Source: Ciona savignyi (taxonomy: Eukaryota; Chordata; Ascidiacea; Phlebobranchia; Cionidae). From it: a stretch of 64,000 nucleotides of DNA. The translations under genes were made by a program, and so were the position numbers. The stretch's first letter is position 1, and every line of letters begins with the position of its first letter. The stretch is taken from positions 719,341 through 783,340 of the forward strand of contig CH003035.1 in assembly GCA_000149265.1 (NCBI GenBank), in the 5' to 3' direction. Shown here in pieces: positions 1 to 12,629 of this stretch. Below the pieces are notes generated by a model. It saw only the letters and a list, made by a program, of their open reading frames with translations. It did not search any database and had not been told where the DNA came from.

Positions 1-188
1 GTTATTATTGGTGATTTTATATGACACATAACATACAATTGGTCTGGACCAAATTATGTAAAATATCTTGACGAAATGAACCTGAAATTTAGATGTTTGG
101 CTGTGATCTTGTACCCACTACATAGATAGAAAACAATACCCTTTTATTAAAATTCTCATTTTAATTTATTTTAAATTTTCATCTGAAG

Positions 189-3100
189 AATTCGGAAGAA
201 GCCTGGCTCTTATCTTGATGGTGATTTTGCTTCTGCACCAGATAACCAACGTAAGCATTTGCTTTTTTGCCTTTTCATTTTTTATCTGGAAAGTGGAAAA
301 ATGATTCCGATGCTGCATCAAGACAGCACAAACCAAAAATTCTAAATTTTTCGCTACAAGTGAAATACAGACCATGTTATACAACTTGCTATGGTTAACA
401 ATTCAGGAATTTAAAATTTAAATTGTAATCTGAACGTTGCAAAGATGTAGCTGATTTATTGCTATCCTATGAGTACAAGGCCCATAACTTGCAGCCGAAA
501 ACAGGTTTTTTACCTTGGTTGACATTTACAGTAAAATAACACCCTTATCGCAATATATTCTAATTTAGATGTTGTATACATAGTTATATCACTGTCAGTT
601 CAGTTTCATTATCATTACCTGCTGTTCACTTTTATGTTTTCAGAAGTTTTTTCTTAATGTTCTACTACACACAGTGGCACTTGCTGATGATGAAGAATAT
701 TCTGTTGAGGATCTCGGTTTTGACTCTGATTCAAATGAGGTAAGGAGGAGATATATACCACCACTGGTGCTTGTATCAAACACTTATTTTCTCCATAGTC
801 GTGTGCCCTGCCTTTTTGCAAGTTTTATGAAATATGACTTTTAAGGCTATGTACAAAACTATGATTTAGATTAGATATGCATACACACTATATATGTAGT
901 GTTATTTTTTTTTCTTTTATGTAAACCAGATAATAGTTGGAATATGAGAACAGACAGGTTACCGAAGCTTTTTGAATGTGTATAGTGTTCATTTAAGATC
1001 AAGAGTCATTAGGACCATGCAAGGATCCATTAAAAGCATTCCGCTAGTTAAAATTTTTGCCCAGCTAATACACTTCTGGTGTTTCGGGTCCATGGTAGTA
1101 ATGGAATCTGAAAAATCATGGGGCTTATGCCAAACACAATCACACAGTAGCTGAAGTTACCAGGCAATATCTGTGGTTGCAGTTGTAATAGACACAATAA
1201 CACAATATTCCACAGTTGTTGAATGACTCCGCAGAACCTGGGGAATCCAATTCAGAGTCGTTTCCTTGCGATTTTTGTCGAGTCGTTTTAAAGTCCAGGT
1301 AAGTGGTTGATTCTTATTGTGATGGCATTCAGTTGAGACTCGGTATTACGAGTTGTGAGTAAACAATAATCACACGAAAACTGTTTCACTTACACAGGAG
1401 AAGTGTACAGTAAAGTTGTACATTGTACAGCTTAAAACTTAATCCATTACAACACTGTTTATTTTAAGATGTTTCAATTACAAATTATTTTTATAGGTTT
1501 AATTTCCAAATTAGATCAAAAAATTAACAGTCTTACATCTGCTTGTTTGCTTACATACAAATTCATGCATTTTGCTCCAAAGTATATACATATATATAAA
1601 TAATAAATATGTATAGGGGGTTGTTTGTTTACAGGAAAACCTAATCCATTATAACACTTCATTTTAAGTTGTTTCATTTACAAATTACATCAAAAAATTA
1701 ACAGTCTTACATTTGCTTTAAGTTTTTTTTGCTTACATACAAATTCATGGATTTTGCTCCAAAGTATATATACACATATATAAATATGTATAGAGGGTTG
1801 TTTGTTTACAGAAAGGCTCTGGAGCGACATAAACTTCGATTCCACACTGCAGCGACGCTTGTACAGTGCGACATTTGTCAGCGGAATTTTGTAAACGAAA
1901 CCAAGCTTGCCGAACACAAGCTGAAGCACGTGTTGAATAAGAAGCGATCAAAGTGTACAGTCTGTAACAAGACGTTCACCAGCCCTTATGTTATGAAGGT
2001 TAGCTGCTTAAAGCACTGCATTTCAACATTAAAAAATAAAGTCTGATGTCTGATGTGATAGGTAATCGTTCGGTTGTGTATTTTGAAAGAGTTTAAGCGG
2101 TAATGTCTATCCACTATCACATAGACAGAATATTAAATACATTATTTTAGATGGAAAATGTACTACACTGCAGATTCTATTCATAAACCACCAACCATTT
2201 ATATTTCTTTACCCATACGTTATTTTCATGCAATTTCAAATGAAATTTGGTAAATTTAAGTTAGGAGCAAGAATGATTTAAAGATACTTTAAAAGTGGAA
2301 TAAAAATCCTCTATTATCACAAAATGCTGCAGTTTTGGATTAAAACATTAATACAGATTAAACAATCAAGGGTATATGTACAAATGAAATATTTTTATCA
2401 TAATCAAGATTCCTATCCTATCATATATTTGATTAAGTTTACATTTTTACCCAGCAACAGAAATTTCCTAATTTAAATAGTTTTTGTATCAATATTGGAA
2501 TTTGCCACTTCAGCTCCATGTGAGAACACACACTGGCGATGAGCTGTATGGATGCACCTCCTGTGGCAAGAAGTTCCCATACAAGAGCAGTCTTCAAACT
2601 CACATGATTCTACACAGCGGTCAGTTTGTTTTGCACCAAGAAATTTTTTCAACAAGTTTGCTATATCGATTTTTTTCGCAGCTGTTTAAAAATGTCAGTA
2701 TATTTTTGAACGTATAAAATAAAAATTTGAACATGTCAGTATAAAATAATTTGAATGTGGTTTTATATCTAACCTGTAGAATTTAGAGAATTATACTTTT
2801 AGTAAAATACGGCTATGGTAGTTCTGTTGTGGTAATTATACGTCTTTTTTTATACCATAAAATATTAAAATCTCATTTTGTCTACTTCAAAATTTATTCT
2901 ACATGCATTGATGGCAAATGCAATTGTGTTTTTCAAACTATATTCTACATGCATAGTTGGCAAGTGCGCAGTCTGGAACTTTAATTCACAACAACTTTTC
3001 AACTTCTATACAGGTGAGAAATCTTTTACTTGCACCGTATGTGGGAAAAGCTTTGCCCAGAAAGCCCACGCCAAAGAGCATGAAGCTTCACATGTTGGGA

Positions 3101-4732
3101 TTAAAAGGTGAGCGTATTAACACATCGCTCTGTTTGGAACTGACCAAGTATGGGGCAACATATTAACACACAGCAACAGCTTTTCCAATTGATAAAAAAT
3201 ATGCGCGGCTGTCAACTTAAGCTCTGTGGAAGATTCTTCTCCATTATAGCAAAATTACCAAAAGTTTAATATTTTGAGCTTGCTGAACAAAATAAAACTT
3301 CTCTTATGATCATGATTAAAAATTACAAAATTACAAACAAATTGGCATAACCTTTTGCTGCATTAACATGGCTACATCTGTAAACATTGGAATAAAAAAT
3401 TTCCATGGGTAAAGTGTTTTTTTCTTAGCTTAAAATTAATGTGAAATTGTTATAAACAAAAATCATCCAGGTTCTCTTGCATGGAGTGCCAAAAGCGATT
3501 CGCCCACAAAAGTGGTTTGGCTCGACATATATCAAGCATCCATCTTCAGTACCGACCATTCGCTTGCGACATCTGTGGCAGAACCTTCCCACTTAAGACT
3601 AAATTGCTGGAACATACAAGAATCCATACCGGTTGGTGTTTATAATGTAATACAATGCTTTTCGTCACTATTCCTATGTGGGGCATTGTTCAAAAATTTA
3701 GCTATGCGTTCTGTAAAATTCAGAAAATTAGCTATGCGTTCTGTAAAATTCAGAAAATTAGCTATGCGTTCTGTAAAATTCAAAAAAATAGCTATGCGTT
3801 CTGTAAAATTCAAAAAATTAGCTATGCGTTCTGTAAAATTCAGAAAATTAGCTATGCGTTCTGTAAAATTCAGAAAATTAGCTATGCGTTATGTAAAATA
3901 TAACCCTAATATGTTAATGTTTAGAATCCTGTGTAAACCCAGAAATCTTATTATAAAATGATTGCTTGATTATGTTTAAAAAGCTTCACTGTTTTCAAAG
4001 GAGAGAAGCCATACGTGTGTAGCTTGTGTGGTTTGGCATACAAAGCCAACCGGAGTCTAAAAAAACACAAGAAAAACCTCCATGGCATTGAGGTTCAAGC
4101 CTACGAAGTAGGAATCTCGAAACGACTGCGAAATGAATTGCGTCCAATCACAACAGTGTCATCGACTCCCATACTGAACAGCAATCCTCAGCAACCAACA
4201 AGTAACAATATCAAACCATCTGAAAGCTGCCAAATTAACTTCCATCAACTTTTTCTTGCAGTTGTTACAGTTTTATCACCAGCCCCACCAAACCACAACT
4301 TTAATACGTTGAAAATGACTGATGTAAAGTGAGTGACTGATGTTAAAATTCAGGATTTTGTAAACTTGTTTTGTTTTATATTTGGCCATCAGCTAAAAAT
4401 AAAATCAGTTGCTAGCATTAGAGAGAGTCTCCTAAGGAAAGTAACATACTTAAACCCAGTAATAGCCATGGACCGAATGGCCATGAAATAGGGATGCCGT
4501 CTCTGTGATACATCTGAGCAAAAAAATACTTAATTTCAAGAAGATTTGTGTGAATTAATGCTACTAATTTACAATCAAAAGGATCACTAGTTAAAATATA
4601 GTTTTATTGCAATTTTAACTTCAAAATTTCAGCCAAAACCGAGCACTTCAGATGTTTCTTCCAGAGCAACAACCAATGCAAGAAAACTTGACTCACACAA
4701 CACAGGAGCAGTCAAGCTCTGGTTTGTTTTAG
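189..4732 (+). CDS. C2H2 zinc-finger protein, 3' part (5' end outside window)
   Basis: Nine exons join in phase: 189-250, 675-739, 1216-1298, 1812-1998, 2514-2619, 3014-3107, 3471-3631, 4001-4328, 4633-4732 (stop TAG 4730-4732), giving 394 residues. The first visible exon starts in mid-codon, so the gene begins upstream of the window. An acidic stretch (exons 189-739) is followed by eight C2H2 fingers, several of them split by introns; the first begins CDFC and the last CSLC. TGEKP-type linkers (HTGDE, HSGEK, HTGEK) join some fingers. The chain ends in a Gln/Ser/Thr-rich tail. Multi-finger proteins of this kind usually bind DNA in the nucleus; the target and orthologue are not recognised. Intron 3 carries a tandem duplication and intron 7 a 30-bp minisatellite. 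Confidence 0.85.
1441..1811 (+). repeat. Tandem duplication inside a zinc-finger gene intron, copying the 3' splice site
   Basis: Segments 1441-1634 and 1642-1811 align along their length. Both start AATCCATTA, share ATCAAAAAATTAACAGTCTTACAT and the block ACAAATTCATG..TTTTGCTCCAAAGTATATA, and end TTGTTTGTTTACAG. The second copy ends at the acceptor of exon 1812-1998, so the first carries a duplicate acceptor ending at 1634. Confidence 0.85.
3691..3900 (+). repeat. 30-bp minisatellite, seven copies
   Basis: Seven units of exactly 30 bp lie head to tail; the core is GCTATGCGTTCTGTAAAATT. Units differ at only a few positions. The array is inside the intron between exons 3471-3631 and 4001-4328. 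Because 30 is a multiple of three, two frames stay open through it, which produces repetitive false ORFs. Confidence 0.97.
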
Positions 4733-5719
4733 ATTTTAGGTTTTAATAGACTTTGCATGGTAAATCAACGGATGTTATTACAGCAGGTCGTCAAAAGAAT
4801 AACCAAAGAGTGTAGACAGGCCTATTGCAGCGTGTTTACTTATTACCGTACCATGAATTGTTCACAATTCTTAGCACTCAAGTGAAATGTGACCAGGTGG
4901 CCATTGGCTGCCAGCCCATTCTTGTGTCACCTTATTAATAATTTTAATCATAATTGGCAGGAAATGACGTGCCAAAATCGCTACATGTTATGAAAACCTT
5001 GACACATTGCGAAATGATCGGATCTCAAACAACATTTGGTTGATTGATGGACTTTGTTCTTTCAAGAGAATTGTTCTTTCCTTTATTATAATCCAGAACA
5101 CTAACAATATTGTGTGGTGTTTTTTTAAAGCTACCTTTTTTGCCTTTCGATAATCGTGAAGATGTACAAACATTAAAATATATTGTCGCCAAAAGAGGCC
5201 TTATATGTAATGATTGAATCCAAGTAATGCTGTTTAATTCCAAATATTACTCTAATGCAGTGTATCTGAAATGGTGAGCCACCAAGGGTTAGCTAGGTGC
5301 GCCAGCGCCACACTTCCATTTTGTAAATTTTCGACAGAGTATGCATTAATCATAAACTACTAAATGGTTAGTTAGTGTCTAGTTTGTTACTTTCCATTGT
5401 AACGTTAGTTCTACATTAACTTTTGAAAAGCAATAGCGCTCAAGAAACAGTAATTTCGTTATGTGGAAAATTCGATAAATAGTTTTTCCGAACTGTTTCG
5501 AGTATTCATCATATATTTTGGACTTCTTTCAATGCAAAGTGCATCCGTTCGTTTGTTTCTTAATTGGTCACAAGGTCAAAAAGATCGAGAACCACTGCTC
5601 TAACGCCTGCAGAGTGAATAGTACATACATATCTAATCGGGTATTTAGTGGTTTTAAAACGTAGACCTGTAGTGAAAGAAAGCCAGCGTAAAGTTCAAAA
5701 ATGATTTATTTCTTGCATA
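4733..5719. other. Intergenic gap between convergent genes
   Basis: This 1-kb stretch separates the 3' ends of the zinc-finger gene (+) and NOL11 (-). I see no convincing exon, tRNA or repeat in it. TTTATT at 5705-5710 gives AATAAA on the minus strand, ten bases past the NOL11 stop, and is the likely NOL11 polyadenylation signal. Confidence 0.5.
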
Positions 5720-8700
5720 TCACAATACCATGCGATGCACAGAGTATTCAAAGATATTTGAATTTTTGTTAAAATTACACGGCTGGTTAATTTGATTGAG
5801 AAGAACATCTATCTTTTGCAGCTCTGAGAACAGCTCCGTCTGAAAAAAAGGTGTTTTCAAAAAATGATGAAATCGCCAGATTATATTTTTAACCAAGTCT
5901 ACAATGCTACAGTAAGTTTACATACGGCGCCATTTCACACAACTGAATTTAGTGGAAGACAGATATTAGATGTACCTGCAGTAAAATTGTGCTTTGTAGT
6001 TCAGTTAGTAAAGGCCAAACATGAGGAGTGGTGATAATAGAGGTGCTGTGAGCGTCCAGCAGTAACCCAATCCATGAAGCAACCTGTACAATAATACCAA
6101 TCTGGTTAACAAGAGAATATAGTTCGGAAGTTCTTGACCACAGAACTCTTGTAATGTATAAAATTCCTTTTGTGTGTTAGTGAAAAATACTTCAGTTACT
6201 AAAAACCCTTTTAAGATAATGTGTTAAAGCACATTATTATTACAATCTGTGGTGGGAGAACATGTTTAAAGACAATTGCCAGAATGCAGTCTTTTCACAG
6301 AAAAATTAGCAGATTTTTGACAATACATTTCAAACCACCAAATCAATGCAATTGCCATTCACACATCCAAACACAGAATAGTCGCTTGGATATGGATAAA
6401 ACCAAGAACCTGGCAATATAATATCGCTTAACTCTATACAATTGTGCTGAATGAGGCTGTTTAGCAAAACATGCTTACTTGGTCGTAATCCGGCAAACAA
6501 TCTGATAAAGAAGAAGAAAGATTTAACTTCGTTCTCAGGAACTTTAACAATTGCTGTAAAACAAAGACTCGATAATTACAATTACAATGTCACCATCACA
6601 CTTCATACTTACTACTGATTTTAAAAATGGTAATTTCCGTACTTCATTTTTCAGTAGATCTTCAGTATAAGGTAGAGCTAAAATGTCAACTCTGTGCATA
6701 AACAGTCAAAGATACAAAACATTCAAGTAGTATAATATACTGCAATATAAGAAATTCTATTTTAAACATATCTATTAGCAGATTTAAACATATCTTTAAC
6801 AACACAGTAGGATAAGTGAAAAGGATACATTATATCTTCCGGCAAATCCCCCATCAAATTATCTCTGTAATATGAAACTGTAAGTTAAAAATAAACTGAT
6901 CTGGCAACAGACATTTACCCCAACAATGAGTCTAAACATAACACGACGTCAGATTCCGAAATGTCGCGTAGAAGTTTGACGCAGGTTCTTAGTAACTTCC
7001 ATTCCTTGTGTTCAAGTATGACACGAATTAAGTTTGGGGAAACACTGAAAACAAACACAAATTGTAAATGGATGTAAACACAACTTAATTTGAGTTTATT
7101 GTGAGTTTGATCTTTAAAAGTAGTTATTTAAAAGAACACATTCTTGGTCAGTTGTTAAAATAATAATAATACATATGATTCAAAAATTATATTTTGTCAA
7201 GGGTAGTTAAATACAAAACGTATTAAATTACCATACACAATTAATTGGTTAAACTGTTTGATTTCAAGTGATAAGTCCCTAATTTTATCCAAATTCCTAC
7301 AGTGCTCAAATTATCTTTTTTACCATTTACATCAGTGGTGTAAAATTTTCAAAGCGTACATCTCCCTTACCTAGAGCTGATATGTCCACTTTTAACAATC
7401 TTCTCTAACAGGTGTGGCATCCAGGAAAGCTTGGAGTCGGTGAGGTTGGTGAAAAGTTCTTTCATGAAGGTTGAGCAGCAGAGTCGGTGACGCTGTGAAT
7501 CGGACTTTGCAATCCACATCTCCTCCCAGTACTTTGTGGCTTGCCTTTCATTGGTGCACTGTAAAGATATGCTACTCTTGTGTATCGGTGGTTGGAAGAT
7601 GGAGCTGTTGGGCAACTGGCATCTATTAGAATACCATGTTGGCATGCACATGATTAGTTTGCTGAAGATATTATTAACGCCAGTTTTAAAACTTACCATT
7701 GCAATACACTTGAAAGCCTAATTTGAGAAAATCTGCACATGTACAGTGTAAAATTATTTAAAAATGCCATCTCAATTGATTTCAACGAAAATATGTGAGA
7801 ATACATAAAATAAAAACCATAATCATTGTCAAAAAATAAATGTTACCATCTTTAATGAACTTAAAACCAGGTAAAAGCTTACCCGTAACAAAGCTTCGGT
7901 GCTTTCCATGGATTCACTTCCCTCATTACAAACCTGCAGAGGTGATAATTGGATTTTAATAAAACGGCGCTACTAAGCTTTGTATAACAGTAGCATTGAA
8001 AAGGAGAAACAAAGAAACATCGTCTACATGCCACATTTTCATTCACGATGATGATAATAATAATAAAAATTTTAATTATTCAGCCAAATAGTTGGTTTGT
8101 GCATCAGCTTTAGGACCGAAGGGTTACAAATTTATAACTGGTTGCTTGCAAGTCGGGTGTCGCAAGGGACTTCCTAATCTTACCATTGGTTATTTGATAA
8201 CTCCCACATATTTCCACACATATACATATCACTGATAGAACCATTAAGGTAATAAATTTGTGATAATTTACCGATGTACAATGCAAAAGAGTAACAGTAA
8301 TGATAACTATATTAAAAAATATTTATCATAAATTGAATAGGAGGGAAGGATATTCATGTTTATCTCCATGAATGGGAAACCAAGGGGATTAACATACATG
8401 CAATCGTCAGGTCACCTCACGCCCACCATAGGAATACAGAAGCTATTGCATTTGCAGTGTTATGATTCACACGTTCCTTCAAATTTAGTAAAATTCATTT
8501 TTCTGCTGGGTTCAGGCAAATGTCCGTTAATTGCCTTGCCCAAGGACACTAGCTAGCGACCAGTTTCGTATCTGCAACCCTTCGGCTGAAAGACGACAGA
8601 CTAAACCACCAGACTTATCTGTCAGATAACAAGTATGATATCAGATCACCATTTACTTTGTTCTCATCTGCGCTCCAATAAATCGCTTCAAGTGGCGTGG

Positions 8701-11700
8701 TCACAGGAGCAGCCTGTTTGCGGATCACCGATGATAGCGTCACAGGATGCGTGGTGAATTGAACAACTGAAACACTGTGTTGATCCACCACATACAGGTT
8801 ATGGCCCGTTGTGTAGATCTGTATATTTATTGGTCAATTTTGGCATCTCTGTCTTGTTTGTATTTACAAAAAATAATCAAATAAACTTTAATATACTTTG
8901 CTGCAACGGTCCAAGGCGATTTCCAATGGTTTAAATGTAACAGCTATGCTATTGAAAGTCGAGTGTAGAATTGAACCTGAGTCCTGACAATGGGTATAAT
9001 AAAACCTAATATAAGGTAGGTTGGATACAGTTATTATGGACATTGTTCTTTGGATAACTACACTCTTTATAGGTGTTTTGTTTGGTAACTGAAACTCAGA
9101 ATTGTGATTTAATTAATTCCAAAGTGTTGAGCTAACACTGTGGGCACAATTTGGCTTTTAAAGTGCTGATTGTATTGCTAAACAACCACCTACCTTTGTA
9201 GAAAGAGGTAAACTAGAAATTGTATGATGGCACATTCCGAATTTGGTGTCAATCACAGACACTTCACGATAGTCTGAAAAAGTTTATTTAGAAATAAATC
9301 ACATTTTCATTTACACTTGAAACACATACCACCAGATTCTTGTGCAACTAGTGCAATGCAATCACTGGATAATGAAAGCATGTTGTTTTCACTGATACTC
9401 TTCTGTAAAGATTTAGGTTGATAATACATTGAATTGAGTGTAATATTTTATTTTATTAAATTTTATAAAAAAAGTCAAAAAACAAGGAACGAATTAAAAC
9501 ATTTTTTGGGGTATTTGTTTTAAATTGGAACATAAGGAAAGCAATCTATAGTAGCTCGGTTTGTCATGAATAAACAATAAAAATAATAAAAGGTGTTAAA
9601 AAATATAAAAAAGATCCATGAAATGAAAATGCTTCATACAACTACCAGTAAAAGGTAATATATTTATTAGGCCATAGCAAATGTGCAACTTTGGATTGGT
9701 ATGCTACTCAAAATCGGCTTAAATTTGATTTGACTGACATAACAAGTTTATAAAATATCAAACATGCTCACTTACATCCTGAAATTCTTTTATGTTTACA
9801 AATTCCACTTGAAAGCTAATATTGACAGGAAAGGAAATAGAAGTCTCACACACAGATCCATCATTCCCTGCAAGCAAGATACAAAATATTATTATTTGCA
9901 AAATATAGCATCAACAGATTAGGATAGGATAGGAGAGGATATTCATGTTTATCCCCGTAGATGGAAAAACCAAGGGCGTTAACACACAGGTAATTGTCAG
10001 ATCACCTCGCGCCCACGGTCAGGTTACCGGAGCTATTCCAGTGTGTTGTGTATGATAGACACGTTCCTTCAATTTGGTAGAACCAATTAACCTGCTGGGT
10101 TCAGACAATGTCCGTAAAGTGCATTGCCTGAACACAACCGTCTAGCTAGCGACCAGTTTCGCACCTGCAACCTTTCGATTGAAAGGCGACGCACTTAACC
10201 GCCAGGCTAACCGGCCGGAGACTGCCAGGCTAAGATTAATCTCAATGATCACAATTCAACCATCCAAATCAGGAAGAATAGGTTAAACTTTAATACAACA
10301 CTTACACAATGAAAACACTTTTATGACTTGTGGAGAAGAGCAATGGACACATACACTTCGTAGTTCACATGCTCTATATTGGAATTGAATTTTCGATTTC
10401 TCATTATTCTGATAACCGTTTCCGAATACCAGGAAGGAATTCTAGAAGGAACTTGGATTAAAACACACCTCATTCTCATACTATGTCCGTTCTTGTTAAA
10501 ATAGCAGTATTTAATGCATGGACTATTCATGATGGCTGTATCAAATGCAAAAATAGAAAATGATGGTAGCTGTGTCAAGCCGACACCCGACACTTTCGGG
10601 TTAAACTGATTACTTACAAAAAAAAAGTAAATTGTAAAAATGTTGTTTAAATTGTAAAAAACACTTGTCTAAAACAGTCTGTCATTTGTTTGTTTAAAAA
10701 AAAAAAACTTGAATTGGTGTGTTCAACGTTAGTTGGTGGTCTTGGCCCGAAACTACAAATTATGAAAAAAGAGACTTTTACTTTAAGGTGGTATATGAAT
10801 TAGGTGAATTCTGAAGAACTATCGAGAAAGTATTCCTGCAGTGCCCAGATCTAATTAGCTAATTACATAAGTGAAGCGAAAAAGTGCAAATATTGCTTTA
10901 TTTTGATTGAAAATAGCCGTGTAGGTCAAAAAACGTTAAAAACAAATACATTTTATTCCTGCGATTTTGCCTAAGATTTTGTTAAAACAATGTGGAACTG
11001 AATAGCGTTGCTCTGTGCCGACACATATGTTACTGCTCTGCATGTGGCCAGATTTTTGCATAAAGTTACACAAAACAAATAGGTTAAACATTTTGTAATT
11101 GTTTAAGTGTTTTTAGTTTTTTTTTTGTGGTTTGATTAGGGTAATAAAGAAAAAGGTTTGAAATAAGAAGCATGGTTAATTAAAATCAGTTTAACAGTTA
11201 ACCGTTGACCTATCCTAATGTCAGGCTTACTGTCACTGATATATGTAAATCTTATACATAAAGCAAAGTCTTACATTATCTTCCTGGATGCACATAACAG
11301 ATGTTAGATTGGTAAGAAGTTTGCAAAACAGAATATTTCCAACTAATGGGTCAGTGGAAGGAATGCCAGATGGATTTTCCAAAACTGCTTCCAAGGTGAG
11401 AACATTTCCATTGTTGAACACCACAGCAGAATCATGGTTGTCACAATCCGCTGTTATTTCATAGATTGGAACATTAACCTGAAAAATTTCAATATATTAT
11501 ATTTCTATCTAGTATATATTATATACAAACATACTATTTTATAGCTTTATATATTGGTGTAGCTATATTATAACCAAAATAATGCTACTAGTGGGTCTTT
11601 TTTTATAAAGTTAAGGATAGATGGGAAAATTCTGAGTTCTGACAATTAACAATTAACTAACTTTATGTGTATTGTGTACCTGGTAGTGAAAGATGCTAAT

Positions 11701-12629
11701 GTCTACCTTGGTGTGTGAGACATTGTTAGATTACCTCACGCCCACAGTATTTAACACACAATTACATTATCTCCACAGTCGAATTACCCTAGCTATTCTA
11801 GCTGGAAAAACGTTCCTTACTTTAATAGGACCAAGTGATTCAATACTGTCTGTACCCTGTGGGCGATAGTGCATGGTAGCATTTTAAGTACAGTGATGTA
11901 ATTTAAAAAATTTCGGAATAACTAGCTTAAAAGAGTCCAACCCAAAAACAGCCATCACTAATTATTATGCTAAAACACAAAAAAATCACAAAAACAAAAA
12001 ATCTTACAGTAAATCTCTGTCCATTATTAAAGCTTTGTTCGTTAAAAGTGCGAATAACAATTCCTTCTTGGACAACAACATATTCATCATCTCTGTTGTT
12101 ATAAATGCATGGTGCTGTGAATTGCTGGCCTTTTCCGATCGACAAGGACCTTTTAACTTTTTTGTGATCAATCTGAAATAACATTATTGGGATTAAGGAC
12201 AATATAGGGAGAAAGTTGTTAGACTATACCACTCTCTGGCTAACACATATAACAAAACTTTGTTGCGAGACCGAATTCTTTGTTTGCACATATATAAAAT
12301 GTGCATTTGTATGGAAAAGAACTAAAAAAGGGGAAACCAGGAAACTTATTCCATGTTAGAAAGTTTATTTGGTTCATTTGTTTAACTCCAGCTACCAAAT
12401 ATTTAAAATGGAACTTTGGTAACCAAAGTACTGTAACATAAGAGATATTCTAAACAAAAATAAAGACTTTCTTAACACACAATTTACAGCTGATATAAGT
12501 ACTTACATCACAAATGGTAATGCCATTATCATAGGTTAGAATAACCTCCTCTACATTTCTTCCTGGTCGTATTCCAATCAATTTTCGATCTGATTTAAGC
12601 AACAACTTTTGTTCCCCAAACGAAGCCAT
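5720..12629 (-). CDS. NOL11: Nucleolar protein 11 homologue (rRNA transcription and processing)
   Basis: Seventeen exons join in phase from ATG 12629 to TGA 5720-5722: 12507-12629, 12008-12172, 11275-11478, 10306-10441, 9776-9867, 9330-9402, 9194-9273, 8657-8818, 7883-7933, 7697-7717, 7371-7558, 6919-7044, 6829-6864, 6613-6691, 6479-6553, 5976-6083, 5720-5839. The 612-residue product is somewhat shorter than the human protein (about 720). Recognisable blocks are EYVVVQEGIVIRTFN, FNNGNVLTLEAVLENP and NDGSVCET in the N-terminal propeller-like half, and SWIGLLLDA and FSELQKIDVLL near the C-terminus. NOL11 is a t-UTP/SSU-processome component in the nucleolus, needed for pre-rRNA transcription and 18S maturation. 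Exons of 21 and 36 bp are unusually small. Exon 10306-10441 is read in a different frame from a longer overlapping ORF. SINEs sit in several introns. Confidence 0.9.
8341..8620 (-). mobile_element. tRNA-derived SINE copy (family 1), in a NOL11 intron
   Basis: On the minus strand a tRNA-like head with degraded A and B boxes is followed by the shared body (CCTTGGGCAAGGCA, CTGAACCCAGC) and an end near GGATATTCATG. Divergent: the tail pentamers are largely lost. Confidence 0.85.
9921..10218 (-). mobile_element. tRNA-derived SINE, full length (family 1), in a NOL11 intron
   Basis: Minus-strand copy with head CCGGCCGGTTAGCCTGGCGG, body and an (ATCCT)n-type tail, seen on the plus strand as AGGATAGGATAGGAGAGGAT. 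Head, body and tail are all present. Confidence 0.93.
11695..11880 (-). mobile_element. Degenerate family-1 SINE body
   Basis: Plus-strand blocks GATTACCTCACGCCCAC, ACCCTAGCTATT and ACGTTCCTTACTTTAATAG match the body of the other copies in the same order. The tRNA-like head is not recognisable. Confidence 0.6.

Noticed and set aside
3512-3961. 149-codon plus ORF with repeated MRSVKF
   Set aside because: Produced by the 30-bp minisatellite in an intron; the neighbouring exon is read in a different frame with two zinc fingers.
10321-10593. 90-codon minus ORF starting MSGVGLTQLPSF
   Set aside because: It overlaps NOL11 exon 10306-10441, but the real exon uses another frame starting after the acceptor CTTCTAG. 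Only that frame matches NOL11 (QVIKVFSL then NDGSVCET) and keeps phase.
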